Below, piece by piece: positions 33,497 to 41,801 of a DNA stretch of 64,000 nucleotides. The stretch is taken from the NCBI RefSeq assembly GCF_020164785.1, contig NZ_JAIUGX010000004.1:62001-126000 (forward strand). The letters run 5' to 3'. The notes below the pieces were generated by a model. That model did not search any database. It saw only the letters and a program-made list of their open reading frames with translations, and was not told where the DNA came from. This DNA is from Mesorhizobium sp. ES1-1. Its GTDB lineage: Bacteria > Pseudomonadota > Alphaproteobacteria > Rhizobiales > Rhizobiaceae. Each line of letters begins with the position of its first letter. Position 1 is the stretch's first letter. Both the position numbers and the translations under genes were made by a program.

Positions 33497-34494
33497 GCGA
33501 AGCGCAGCCTCTGGCCAATGCCTTGCGCCTGCGCCTTGGCGAGCATCGCCTTGCCGAGCGCGATGTCGGACAGCGACAGGCCGCGATGCCAGAACAGGAT
33601 GGTTTCGTCGTCGCTTTCACGTCCGGATTTGAGACCGGCGGCGATCTGGCCGAGCTCGGCATGCAGCGTCTTTTCGCTCAGCCTGCCTGTCTCGACATGG
33701 GCGCGCAGGGACCCGAACTTGCCGCCCTTGCACTGGCCCCAATCGTCGACAACCATTTTCTGCATGATGTCGGTCAGCGACAGCTCCACCGCGCTCATCG
33801 TGCCATAGGGCACGACCAGGGCGCCGGGTTTGATCCACTCGGTCTTGAGCAGGGGTTGCGGTTCCGGCAGTCGCGAGGCCTCGACGACGATATCGGCGCC
33901 CTCGATGCAGCTCCGCCAGTCGGCGACAGCGGTGACCGGCTTTCCGAGATCGGCGGAGAGCCTGGCGGCGAAGACGTCGCGGCTTTCCGGACGGCGTGAG
34001 TGGACGCGGATTTCGTCGAAGTCGAACAGGTGGTCGAGCAGGCGCACGTTCCAGTAGGCCGTGCCGCGTGCGCCGATATGGGCCAGCACCTTCGAATTCT
34101 TGCGCGCCAGATGTCTGGCGCCGATCGCTGTAACGGCGCCGGTGCGCATGTCGGTGATGACGGTGGCGTCGAGGATGGCGCGCGGCGTGCCGGTGCGCGG
34201 ATCGAACAGATTGAGGATGCCGAATTCGGAGGGCAGGCCGTGCAAATAGTTGTCGACATAGTCGCCAACGATCTTCACGCCCGCCGTGTCGAGTGGCGCC
34301 ACATAGCCGCGCAAGACGTTGAAATGGCCATGGAAGGATGGGTCCGGTTCGAGATGGACACGCGGCTCGATCACGGTCTGGCCGTTACCCTGGGCGATGA
34401 GCCCGGCCTCGACCGCGGCAATGATCTCGCCGTCGGTCATGGCAAGCGCTTCGATGTCGAGGGCGTTGAGATAGTCGATATAGATGGGCTTCAT
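33493..34494 (-). CDS. Ornithine cyclodeaminase / mu-crystallin family protein
   Basis: A 333-residue NAD(P)-dependent protein. Signature blocks are GYVAPLDTAGVKIVGDYVDNY (lysine and substrate loop), FGILNLFDPRTGTPRAILDATVITDMRTGAVTAIGARHLA (about residues 90-129), then the Rossmann strand VLAHIGARGTAYWN and EGADIVVEASR. Members cyclise ornithine or reduce imines such as pyrroline carboxylates. First gene of a two-gene operon with the ammonia-lyase-like protein, implying a shared amino-acid-like substrate. Confidence 0.85.
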   Translation of the reverse strand: MKPIYIDYLNALDIEALAMTDGEIIAAVEAGLIAQGNGQTVIEPRVHLEPDPSFHGHFNVLRGYVAPLDTAGVKIVGDYVDNYLHGLPSEFGILNLFDPRTGTPRAILDATVITDMRTGAVTAIGARHLARKNSKVLAHIGARGTAYWNVRLLDHLFDFDEIRVHSRRPESRDVFAARLSADLGKPVTAVADWRSCIEGADIVVEASRLPEPQPLLKTEWIKPGALVVPYGTMSAVELSLTDIMQKMVVDDWGQCKGGKFGSLRAHVETGRLSEKTLHAELGQIAAGLKSGRESDDETILFWHRGLSLSDIALGKAMLAKAQAQGIGQRLRFA

Positions 34495-34640
34495 TTACGC
34501 GCACAGTTCCCTCGGTCGCCCCCGCTCTCCCATAGCAGGCCGCGATGCGACACGAAAGTTTGTTGCACCATCTCTGGACGCAGCCGGCCGGATGCTGTTC
34601 AAACCGGACCCGTCATGACTGCCATTCCAGATACGAAGCC

Positions 34641-36047
34641 TTGACCGAGACGGCCACGAACGCGCGGCGCGTGGCGCTGATTGTCGCCATTGCCTTTTTC
34701 ATGCAGCTGCTGGATTCGACGATCATATCGACCTCGCTGCCGCAGATGGGTGCCTCCTTTGGCGTGCCTGCGGTGGCGATGAGCATCGGCATCACAGTCT
34801 ACATGCTGACCATGGCGGTTTTCGTGCCGCTGTCGGGCTGGCTCGCCGACCGCTTCGGCGCGCGCAACGTCTTCCTCGTTGCGATCGCGCTGTTCACCCT
34901 GGCATCGCTCGCCTGCGGCTTCTCGCAGAATCTGGCCGAATTTGTCGTCGCCCGCGCAGTGCAAGGCCTGGGCAGCGCCCTCATGACACCGGTCGGTCGC
35001 ATTCTCGTCCTGCGCAACGCGTCGAAGTCCGAGCTGCTCAACGCGACGGCGCTGATCACCTGGCCGGCACTGTTCGCGCCTGTCGTCGGGCCGGTGCTCG
35101 GTGGTTTCATCACCACCTATCTGTCCTGGCACTGGAATTTCTTCATCAACATCCCGCTTGGGGTCATCGGGCTGGCGCTGGTGGCCCGTTTCATTCCCGG
35201 AGATCGGGAGGCCGACCCCAAGCCCCTCGACTGGCCGGGTTTCGTGCTGACGTCGGCCGGGCTCGCCCTGCTGCTCTACGGACTCGAGCGCATCGCGCAC
35301 CCTGAGGATGGCGCGATGCCGACGGTCGTGCTGATCGGGTCCGGCCTTTTCATCGGCTGGCTGGCCATACGGCATCTGAGGCGCGCGGCGCATCCGTTGC
35401 TCGACCTCTCTTCGTTCAAGGTGCTGACCTTCGCCATCTCGACTCTGGCGGCGGGCACCATCTTCCGGGTGGCGATCAACGCGACGCCGTTCCTGCTGCC
35501 GTTGCTGTTCCAGGTCGGCTTCGGTCTCAGCCCGATCGACGCGGGCATGATGATCCTGGCCTATTTCCTCGGCAATCTCGGCATGAAGACCGTGACGACG
35601 CCAACGCTGCGGCTCTTCGGCTTCCGCTCGGTGATGGTCGTCAACGGCATCGTCGCCTCGGCCTCGATCATGGCTTGCGGCGCAATCTCGCCGCAGACGC
35701 CGCAAGCTCTCGTGGTTCTTTTGATGTTGATCGCCGGCCTGTCGCGCTCGATGCAGTTCACGGCTCTGAACACGCTGGCTTTCGCCGACATCGAGGCGGC
35801 GCAGCGCAGCTCGGCGGCGACGCTGTCCTCGATGCTGCAGCAGGTGGCGATGTTGTTTGGCGTCGCCCTTGCCGCGGCAATCCTCAACCTGTCGCGGATC
35901 GCCAGGGACACGCCGGCGCTCGACCTTTTCGATTTTCGAATCGCCTTCCTGGCGATCGGAGCTGTCGGACTGGCGACTTCGTTCCTCTTCCTCGCTTTGC
36001 CGGCCACGGCAGGCATCGAGGTTTCCGGCCACGCACCGAAGCGTTGA
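34641..36047 (+). CDS. MFS drug-type transporter, DHA2 family
   Basis: A 468-residue exporter with about 14 helices. DHA2 features: MQLLDSTIISTSLPQMG in helix 1 (motif D1), GWLADRFGARNVFL (motif A), ARAVQGLGSALMTPVGR (motif B) and LFAPVVGPVLGGFI (motif C). It should extrude small hydrophobic compounds using protons. The start is uncertain: the frame opens at TTG 34641, overlapping the TGA of an ATG-started nine-residue reading frame (34616, MTAIPDTKP). A one-base loss near 34640 may have separated the original start. Confidence 0.82.
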   Translation: MTETATNARRVALIVAIAFFMQLLDSTIISTSLPQMGASFGVPAVAMSIGITVYMLTMAVFVPLSGWLADRFGARNVFLVAIALFTLASLACGFSQNLAEFVVARAVQGLGSALMTPVGRILVLRNASKSELLNATALITWPALFAPVVGPVLGGFITTYLSWHWNFFINIPLGVIGLALVARFIPGDREADPKPLDWPGFVLTSAGLALLLYGLERIAHPEDGAMPTVVLIGSGLFIGWLAIRHLRRAAHPLLDLSSFKVLTFAISTLAAGTIFRVAINATPFLLPLLFQVGFGLSPIDAGMMILAYFLGNLGMKTVTTPTLRLFGFRSVMVVNGIVASASIMACGAISPQTPQALVVLLMLIAGLSRSMQFTALNTLAFADIEAAQRSSAATLSSMLQQVAMLFGVALAAAILNLSRIARDTPALDLFDFRIAFLAIGAVGLATSFLFLALPATAGIEVSGHAPKR

Positions 36048-36242
36048 GCGCGGATTCCTGCCGGAGGCGGACATAAATTGCGCCTTGTCGGCCCGCATCG
36101 AAACGGAACGTTCGCCACCATAGCCGACGGGGCGACCATTTGCCAAAAATATTGAAGTTTCCGGGCATTGCGCCAGTTTCGGCAATCAATGCGTCCACTC
36201 GATGAATATCGACTTCAGGCTGTCTGCTGGTCGCGGATTCAT

Positions 36243-36271
36243 TTGACGAACCGCCGCCCGGCCGATTAGCC
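36243..36271 (+). promoter_or_regulatory. Possible promoter for the CUT2 propeller operon
   Basis: TTGACG (36243-36248) and TTAGCC (36266-36271) with 17-base spacing lie 46 bases before the permease gene. The -10 box is weak. No operator palindrome is evident. Confidence 0.35.
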
Positions 36272-36316
36272 TTTGTTTTAGGGGATGGCAGCGCTGCCAT
36301 CGGGGCGAAAGCGGAC

Positions 36317-37303
36317 ATGAACACGATTAGCCGGCCAAGTTTCAGGAGCCTGAACCAGGAAGGCATTGTCTTTGCCATAGCGGTGGTGCTGTTCGTCGTC
36401 GCGGCAATCGGCCTGCCGGGATTCATCGACCCCAACAATCTCGTCGCCATTGTCCGATCGGTGTCGGTGCTGGGCATTCTGGCGCTTGGCATGGCGGTCG
36501 TCGTCATCGGCCGCGGCATCGACCTGTCGGCGGTGGCTATCATGGCGATGTCGGTGGCCTGGTACCTGCAGCTTCTCAACACCGGGACGCCGGACGGACT
36601 GGCGTTCGCCTATGTGCTGGCCGGCGTGCTCGCGATCGGCCTGCTCAACGGTTTCCTCGTGGCCTATGCCGATGTGCCGGCGATCTTCGTGACCCTGGCG
36701 ACCGGCTCCTTCGTCTTCGGCTACGTGCGCTCGCAACTGATCACGCAGGACGCGGTGCCGGTGCCTCAGGGTCATTGGGTCGAACTGCTCGGCGGGCGGC
36801 GCTTTCTCGACATTCCCATCGAGGTCTTCGTCTTCGCGGGGCTGGCTTTCCTTTTCTTCCTGTTCCTGCGCTACACAAAATGGGGTCGCTACATCTATTT
36901 CGCCGGCGACAATCCGGTCGCCGCGCGCAACATCGGCATTCCGGTACGGCCGATGCTGGTGCTGCGCTATGTGCTTTCGGCCCTGGTGGCACTGATCGCA
37001 GGCCTGCTGACGGCGGCCAGCCTGCATTCGATCAACACCCGCGTCGTCAACTCGACACTGCTCTACGACATTGTGCTGGTGGCGGTGATCGGGGGCATCG
37101 GCCTGTCCGGCGGACGCGGCGGGGTGCGCAACGTGCTCGTCGGCGCGGCGCTGATCGGCATCCTTTTGAACGCCATGACCATCATCGACATTCCGCTGCT
37201 ATACCAGAACCTGATCAAAGCGGCGATCCTGCTCGGCGCCATCATCGTCGACGGCATCATCAATCCGCGTGACGAACAGACCGCCCAGCAGGGCGACATT
37301 TAG
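36317..37303 (+). CDS. CUT2-type sugar ABC permease (RbsC-like)
   Basis: A 328-residue permease of the BPD_transp_2 family with about nine helices. Family motifs: LGMAVVVIGRGIDLSAVAIMAMS (GGIDLSVG-like), LNGFLVAYADVPAIFVTLAT, and GGIGLSGGRGGVRNVLVGAALIGIL. First gene of a six-gene importer operon with a second, different permease, implying a heterodimeric channel. Confidence 0.88.
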   Translation: MNTISRPSFRSLNQEGIVFAIAVVLFVVAAIGLPGFIDPNNLVAIVRSVSVLGILALGMAVVVIGRGIDLSAVAIMAMSVAWYLQLLNTGTPDGLAFAYVLAGVLAIGLLNGFLVAYADVPAIFVTLATGSFVFGYVRSQLITQDAVPVPQGHWVELLGGRRFLDIPIEVFVFAGLAFLFFLFLRYTKWGRYIYFAGDNPVAARNIGIPVRPMLVLRYVLSALVALIAGLLTAASLHSINTRVVNSTLLYDIVLVAVIGGIGLSGGRGGVRNVLVGAALIGILLNAMTIIDIPLLYQNLIKAAILLGAIIVDGIINPRDEQTAQQGDI

Positions 37304-37392
37304 GGCAGATGGGCTAGCCCATCCTGCTTGGGGTACCCCGTCCGATCCGTTCCGATCGGCCGGCAATGACAAATGCAACGAAAGGATCCGAT

Positions 37393-38418
37393 ATGAAATT
37401 CATCAGAACATTCATGGCCGCGGCCACGGCGCTCGCCGTCACCGCCTTCGTGGCGCCGACCTTCGCCGCCGACGATCCGGGCCCGGCCGCCTATGCGCAG
37501 GCGCTGAAGGGCAAGCGCGTCATGCTGGTGCCGCTGGCGATGGGCTTCGACCTGGCGCAGGGCTGGGCCCACTTCCTGAAGAAGGAAGTCGAAGGCTGGG
37601 GCGGCGTGTTCGAGACGCGCGACCCGAACTGGGTGGTCGACGCCGGCGCGCAGGCGATCACCGACGCCATCTCCTCCGACACAAGGCCGGACGTGCTGAT
37701 CATCCACGCGCCGGACCTCAATTCCTATTCCAAGCTGATGAAAAAGGCGCAGGCCGCCGGCACCTATGTGATCCTGGTGGACAACCCGGCCAACTTCCCG
37801 GCCGATGCGTTTGTCGGTAGCGACTGGGACAGGCTTGGCCAGCTCGAGGCCGAAGCGGCGATCAAGGGCTGCGGCGAAAACTCTTCGAAGAAGCTTGGCC
37901 TGGTGCAGGGCGACCAGGCGAACTCCTCCAGCCTCTACCAGTATGCCGGCATCATGAAGGTGCTGGACAAGCATCCCGACTTCAAGGTCGTGGCCAAGCC
38001 CGACTCCAACTGGGATGCGACGACCTCGCGCAATGTGACGACGACGATGCTGCAGCAGAACCCCGATATCTGCGCCATCATCGATTTCTGGGATGGTGAC
38101 GCGACTGGCGCTTCCGCCGCGATCCGCGACGCCAAGCTCGACGGCAAGGTGTTCCTGGTGACCACGGGCGGCGGCGAGAAGGCGGCCGATTGCGACAAGC
38201 TGCAGGACGGCACCTACGGCGCCGTGGTGATGACCGATCTTGCCCGCCAGTCGGGCGACATGAACGCCATCATCAAGTTCCTGCTACAGAGCGGCCAGCC
38301 GGCCGGCACCTCGCACACCTATATCTACACGCTGGAGAAGGCGACGACGAAGGCCGACCTGAAGCCCGACAGCTGCTGGGACCTGAAGGCGCTGCAGGCC
38401 GAAGCGGCGGCGAAGTAA
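37393..38418 (+). CDS. Sugar ABC transporter substrate-binding protein
   Basis: A 341-residue periplasmic binding protein of the ribose-binding fold with signal peptide (residues 1-24, AAPTFAA-like AFVAPTFAA). Features include VMLVPLAMGFDLAQGWAHFLKKE, PDVLIIHAPDL, TYVILVDNPAN and ICAIIDFWDGDATGASAAIRDA. The many Trp residues in the ligand region suggest a cyclic polyol or aromatic-ring-free sugar, but this is guesswork. The start is set by AAAGGATCC upstream. A palindromic repeat separates it from the next gene. Confidence 0.85.
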   Translation: MKFIRTFMAAATALAVTAFVAPTFAADDPGPAAYAQALKGKRVMLVPLAMGFDLAQGWAHFLKKEVEGWGGVFETRDPNWVVDAGAQAITDAISSDTRPDVLIIHAPDLNSYSKLMKKAQAAGTYVILVDNPANFPADAFVGSDWDRLGQLEAEAAIKGCGENSSKKLGLVQGDQANSSSLYQYAGIMKVLDKHPDFKVVAKPDSNWDATTSRNVTTTMLQQNPDICAIIDFWDGDATGASAAIRDAKLDGKVFLVTTGGGEKAADCDKLQDGTYGAVVMTDLARQSGDMNAIIKFLLQSGQPAGTSHTYIYTLEKATTKADLKPDSCWDLKALQAEAAAK

Positions 38419-38438
38419 GCCAGGCTTCCCAAGCTTAG

Positions 38439-38566
38439 CGCTGCCCCTCATCCGCCTGCCGGCACCTTCTCCCCGTATAGTGACGGGGAGAAGGGGAGTA
38501 TGCCAACGCTGGTGACCCCCTCTCCCCGTCACTATACGGGGAGAGGGTAGGGGTGAGGGGCAGCGC
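38439..38566. repeat. Palindromic element inside an ABC operon
   Basis: Outer arms GCTGCCCCTCATC / GTGAGGGGCAGC and inner hairpins CTTCTCCCCGT-ATAGTG-ACGGGGAGAAG and CTCTCCCCGTCACTATACGGGGAGAG make a double-hairpin element. The same family, with CCCCGTGAACGGGG loops, is inserted in a coding sequence at 46139-46275. Here it may lower expression of the downstream genes relative to the binding protein. Confidence 0.75.
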
Positions 38567-38625
38567 AACCTGAGGCGGTTATAGCCCGGGTCCCTTTTTC
38601 TTTTCTCTTGGAATAGCAGCAGCCA

Positions 38626-40749
38626 ATGTCCTTTCGCGAACGCCTCCAGTCCTGGCGCTACAATCTCGTGCCCGATCATCTTGTCGGCGAGATCCTGACC
38701 AAGCGCTGGACCGACAACGCCATCCCGTTCCTGGCGCTGGTGGTGACATTGGCGACCTTCGGCTCGCTCATTCCGGGCTTCTTCAAGCTGACCTCGCTGC
38801 AGGAATCGACCCGCCAGCTCGGCGAGTTCTCGATGGTGGTCACCGGCATGACGGTGGTGATGCTGGGCGGCGGCATCGACCTGTCGGTCGGTTCGATCTT
38901 CGCGCTGTCATGCTTTTCCGCCGTCTATGTCTTCTTCATCCTCGAACAATCGATCTGGCTGGCGCTCGCCGCCTCGCTTGCCACCGGCCTGATCTTCGGC
39001 GCCATCAACGGCTACCTCGTCGGCTATCTCAGGCTGCGCGCCTTCCTGACCACGCTGGTGACCTTCATCTTCGGTCGCGCGCTGTTCGACATCCTCGTCA
39101 CCACCTATGCCGCCGACGTGCAGCTTTCGACCGCCACTTCGGATGTGCTCGATTTCATCGGCGACAGCACCTTCTGGGGCCTTTCCGTCTCGGTTTGGCT
39201 GGCGATCATACTGGCCATCGTCACCCATATCGCGCTGACGCGTTCAAGGCCGGGCTGGCATGTGCTGGCGGTGGGCGGCTCCCGCCGCTCGGCCCACAAT
39301 GCCGGCATCCGCGTGCGCCGCACCGTGTTCATGACCTATGTCTTTTCCGGCTTCTGCGCCTCGATCGGCGGCTTCCTCATCGCCTGCCGCTTAAGCGGCG
39401 CAGGGCCTGGCACCGGCCTCAACCTGGAGATCATGGCGCTGACGGCGGCGGTGGTCGGCGGCGTCAGCCTTGGCGGCGGGCGCGGCTCGGTGATCAAAGG
39501 CCTGATGGGCGCCATCATCGTCTTGACCATGACCAACGGGCTGATCCGGCTGGGCTATGGCACCGGCACCAACCAAATGGTGCTCGGCATCATGCTGGCG
39601 GTGGCGGTGACCATCGATATCCGCTGGCTGAAGAACCGCCACAAGGTCCTGAACGAGGTCTATGTCGCGCCGGTCTACCTGAAGATGGGCGCGACGCAGT
39701 CGGCGGCTCCCGGCTCCGGCACGCCCTACGAGCTCGACAACCGGCTGTCGGCGGCCGACCATATCGGGCTTGGCGAGCTCGAGGGTCCCGAGGACGTCAT
39801 CCTCGACCGCGACGACCATCTCTATTGCGGCACCCGCCATGGCGAGATCGTGCGCTTCTTCGCGCCGGACTATGTGAAGTCGGAAGTCTTTGCCCATATT
39901 GGCGGCTTTCCACTCGGGCTCGCCTTCGACAAGGCGGGCAACCTCATCAGTTGCGTCGGCGCCATGGGGCTCTATTCCGTCTCGCCGGAGCGCGAGGTGA
40001 AACGGCTGTCGGCGGAGACCGCGCGCTCCTGGACCTCGATCGTCGACGACGCGCGGCTGCGCGACCCGAACGACTGCGATATCGCGCCGGACGGCCGCAT
40101 CTATTTCACCGACTCGACCAAGCGCTACGACGCACACGACTGGGCGCTGGATTCGATCGAGAACCGCGCCACCGGCCGCCTGCTGGTCTACGATCCGACG
40201 GACGGTTCGACCAAAACGCTGCTCGACGGCTACCGCTACACCAATGGGGTGTGCATGGCGCATGACGGCAAGTCGCTGTTCTTCGCCGAAAGCTGGGCCT
40301 GCCGCGTGCATCGCTACTGGCTGGAAGGGCCGAAGGCCGGCACCGCCGAATGCGTCATCCGCGACATGCCGGGCTATCCCGACAACATCAACCGGGCGTC
40401 GGACGGCAATTACTGGATGGCGTGGCTGGGCATGCGCACGCCGAGCTTCGACCTGTCGCTGCGCCATCCCGACATGCGCAAGCGCATGACGCGGCGGCTG
40501 CCGCAGGACGAATGGCTGTTCCCCAACATCAACACAGGCGGCGTGGTGAAGTTCAACGAGAAGGGCGGCATCGTCGAGGCAATGGGCGACCTGACGGGCG
40601 GCGCGCACCCGATGGTCACCTCGATGCGCGAGCACAAGGGCTATCTGTTCGTCGGCGGCATCCTCAACAACCGCATCGGCCGCTACAGGATTTCTGGCGC
40701 TGACCCGAACTGGACCAGCACCGCTTCCTATTGGGGAGCGAGATCATGA
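38626..40749 (+). CDS. ABC sugar permease fused to a strictosidine-synthase-like beta-propeller
   Basis: A 707-residue fusion. Residues 1-335 are a complete CUT2 permease (LGGGIDLSVGSIFALS at about 80-95, GGSRRSAHNAGIRV, VGGVSLGGGRGSVIKGLMGA). After a linker (336-375), residues 380-700 form a six-bladed propeller of the SMP-30/strictosidine-synthase type: GPEDVILDRDDHLYCGTRHG, DPNDCDIAPDGRIYFTDSTKRYD, YRYTNGVCMAHDGKSLFFAES and YPDNINRASDGNYWMAWLG. CUT2 permease C-termini normally face the cytoplasm, so the propeller would sit under the channel. The frame is continuous and overlaps the next gene (ATGA). Confidence 0.88.
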   Translation: MSFRERLQSWRYNLVPDHLVGEILTKRWTDNAIPFLALVVTLATFGSLIPGFFKLTSLQESTRQLGEFSMVVTGMTVVMLGGGIDLSVGSIFALSCFSAVYVFFILEQSIWLALAASLATGLIFGAINGYLVGYLRLRAFLTTLVTFIFGRALFDILVTTYAADVQLSTATSDVLDFIGDSTFWGLSVSVWLAIILAIVTHIALTRSRPGWHVLAVGGSRRSAHNAGIRVRRTVFMTYVFSGFCASIGGFLIACRLSGAGPGTGLNLEIMALTAAVVGGVSLGGGRGSVIKGLMGAIIVLTMTNGLIRLGYGTGTNQMVLGIMLAVAVTIDIRWLKNRHKVLNEVYVAPVYLKMGATQSAAPGSGTPYELDNRLSAADHIGLGELEGPEDVILDRDDHLYCGTRHGEIVRFFAPDYVKSEVFAHIGGFPLGLAFDKAGNLISCVGAMGLYSVSPEREVKRLSAETARSWTSIVDDARLRDPNDCDIAPDGRIYFTDSTKRYDAHDWALDSIENRATGRLLVYDPTDGSTKTLLDGYRYTNGVCMAHDGKSLFFAESWACRVHRYWLEGPKAGTAECVIRDMPGYPDNINRASDGNYWMAWLGMRTPSFDLSLRHPDMRKRMTRRLPQDEWLFPNINTGGVVKFNEKGGIVEAMGDLTGGAHPMVTSMREHKGYLFVGGILNNRIGRYRISGADPNWTSTASYWGARS

Positions 40750-41801
40750 TCCTCGATCCGATCCTGGATATCTTCCGCGGCAAGGCCGTCACCATCCCGC
40801 CGCTCGACGGCGCCTTCCGGCCCAACACGCAGCTCGATGATGCACCGGCTTTCGCCGAACTGACCGAGCCCGACAATCTGCTGGCCAAAGGCGACAGTCT
40901 GCTCACCTCCAGCGGCAATGGCGTGTATGCGATCCGGGCCGGTGACGCGCCGAAGGTCGTCGAGACCTTTCCCTCTCCGGTCACCGCGCTGGCGCTGTCG
41001 CCATCGGGAGAACTGACGGTCGGGCTCGAAACCGGTAAGCTCTTGATATCGGGCAAGGACGTTGCGCTCCCGGCCGGCGTCCGCTGCATCACGGCGCTCG
41101 CCTATGCCGACGATGGCACGCTGTGGCTGGCCAACGGCTCGGCCGAGCATGCGCCATCGCAATGGGCCGCCGACCTGATGAAGAAGGGCGCGTCCGGTTC
41201 GCTCTGGAAGCGGGACGCTGCAGGCGGCGCGTTCGGCAAGGTGGCCGGGGACATCGCCTTTCCCTATGGGCTGCATCCTGTTGGAAGCGATGTGGTGGTC
41301 AGCGAAAGCTGGCGTCATCAGCTTGTCCGCTTCGATGGCACGACCGGCCGCCGCTCAACCGTATTGACGCATCTGCCCGGCTATCCCGCACGACTTTCGC
41401 CATCCGGCGATGGGGGCGCATGGCTGGCCCTGTTCGCGCCGCGCAACCGGCTGATCGAATTCGTGCTGCAGGAAACGCATTACCGGCAGGACATGCTGGA
41501 CCAGGTGCCGCCCGCCTACTGGATAGCACCGTCGCTTGCCTCCAGCCGCAGCTTCCTCGAACCGCTGCAATGCGGCGCCATCCGCACCATGGGCATCCAC
41601 AAGCCGTGGTCGCCAAGCCGCTCTTATGGGCTGGTAGTCAAGCTCGACCCGGACATGCAGCCGCAGTTCAGCCTGCACAGCCGCGCCAACGGCTCGCGGC
41701 ACGGCATCTGCAGCGTGGCCGAAAGCGAAGGCCGGCTCTTCGTCGCTTCCAGGGGCGGCGACTGCGTGCTGGCCCTCGACATCGCATCGGGAGGTTTCTG
41801 A
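40746..41801 (+). CDS. Second SMP-30/strictosidine-synthase-like beta-propeller protein
   Basis: A 351-residue soluble propeller without signal peptide. Repeating strands: SPVTALALSPSGELTVGLETG, CITALAYADDGTLWLANGSAEH, YGLHPVGSDVVVSESWRHQLVRFDG, YPARLSPSGDGGAWLALFAPRNR and ICSVAESEGRLFVASRGGDCVLALD. It matches the blade organisation of the propeller fused to the preceding permease, though sequence is well diverged. A lactonase or hydrolase acting on the imported sugar is plausible. Overlaps both neighbours by a few bases. Confidence 0.75.
   Translation: MILDPILDIFRGKAVTIPPLDGAFRPNTQLDDAPAFAELTEPDNLLAKGDSLLTSSGNGVYAIRAGDAPKVVETFPSPVTALALSPSGELTVGLETGKLLISGKDVALPAGVRCITALAYADDGTLWLANGSAEHAPSQWAADLMKKGASGSLWKRDAAGGAFGKVAGDIAFPYGLHPVGSDVVVSESWRHQLVRFDGTTGRRSTVLTHLPGYPARLSPSGDGGAWLALFAPRNRLIEFVLQETHYRQDMLDQVPPAYWIAPSLASSRSFLEPLQCGAIRTMGIHKPWSPSRSYGLVVKLDPDMQPQFSLHSRANGSRHGICSVAESEGRLFVASRGGDCVLALDIASGGF

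Noticed and set aside
34599..36185. 528-codon minus-strand frame over the MFS gene
   Set aside because: Arg/Gln/His-rich antisense frame caused by GC-rich codons; the plus strand encodes all DHA2 motifs.
38439..38566. Rho-independent terminator or CRISPR-like repeat between two ABC genes
   Set aside because: There is no T-run and only one double-hairpin unit; it matches a dispersed palindromic family.
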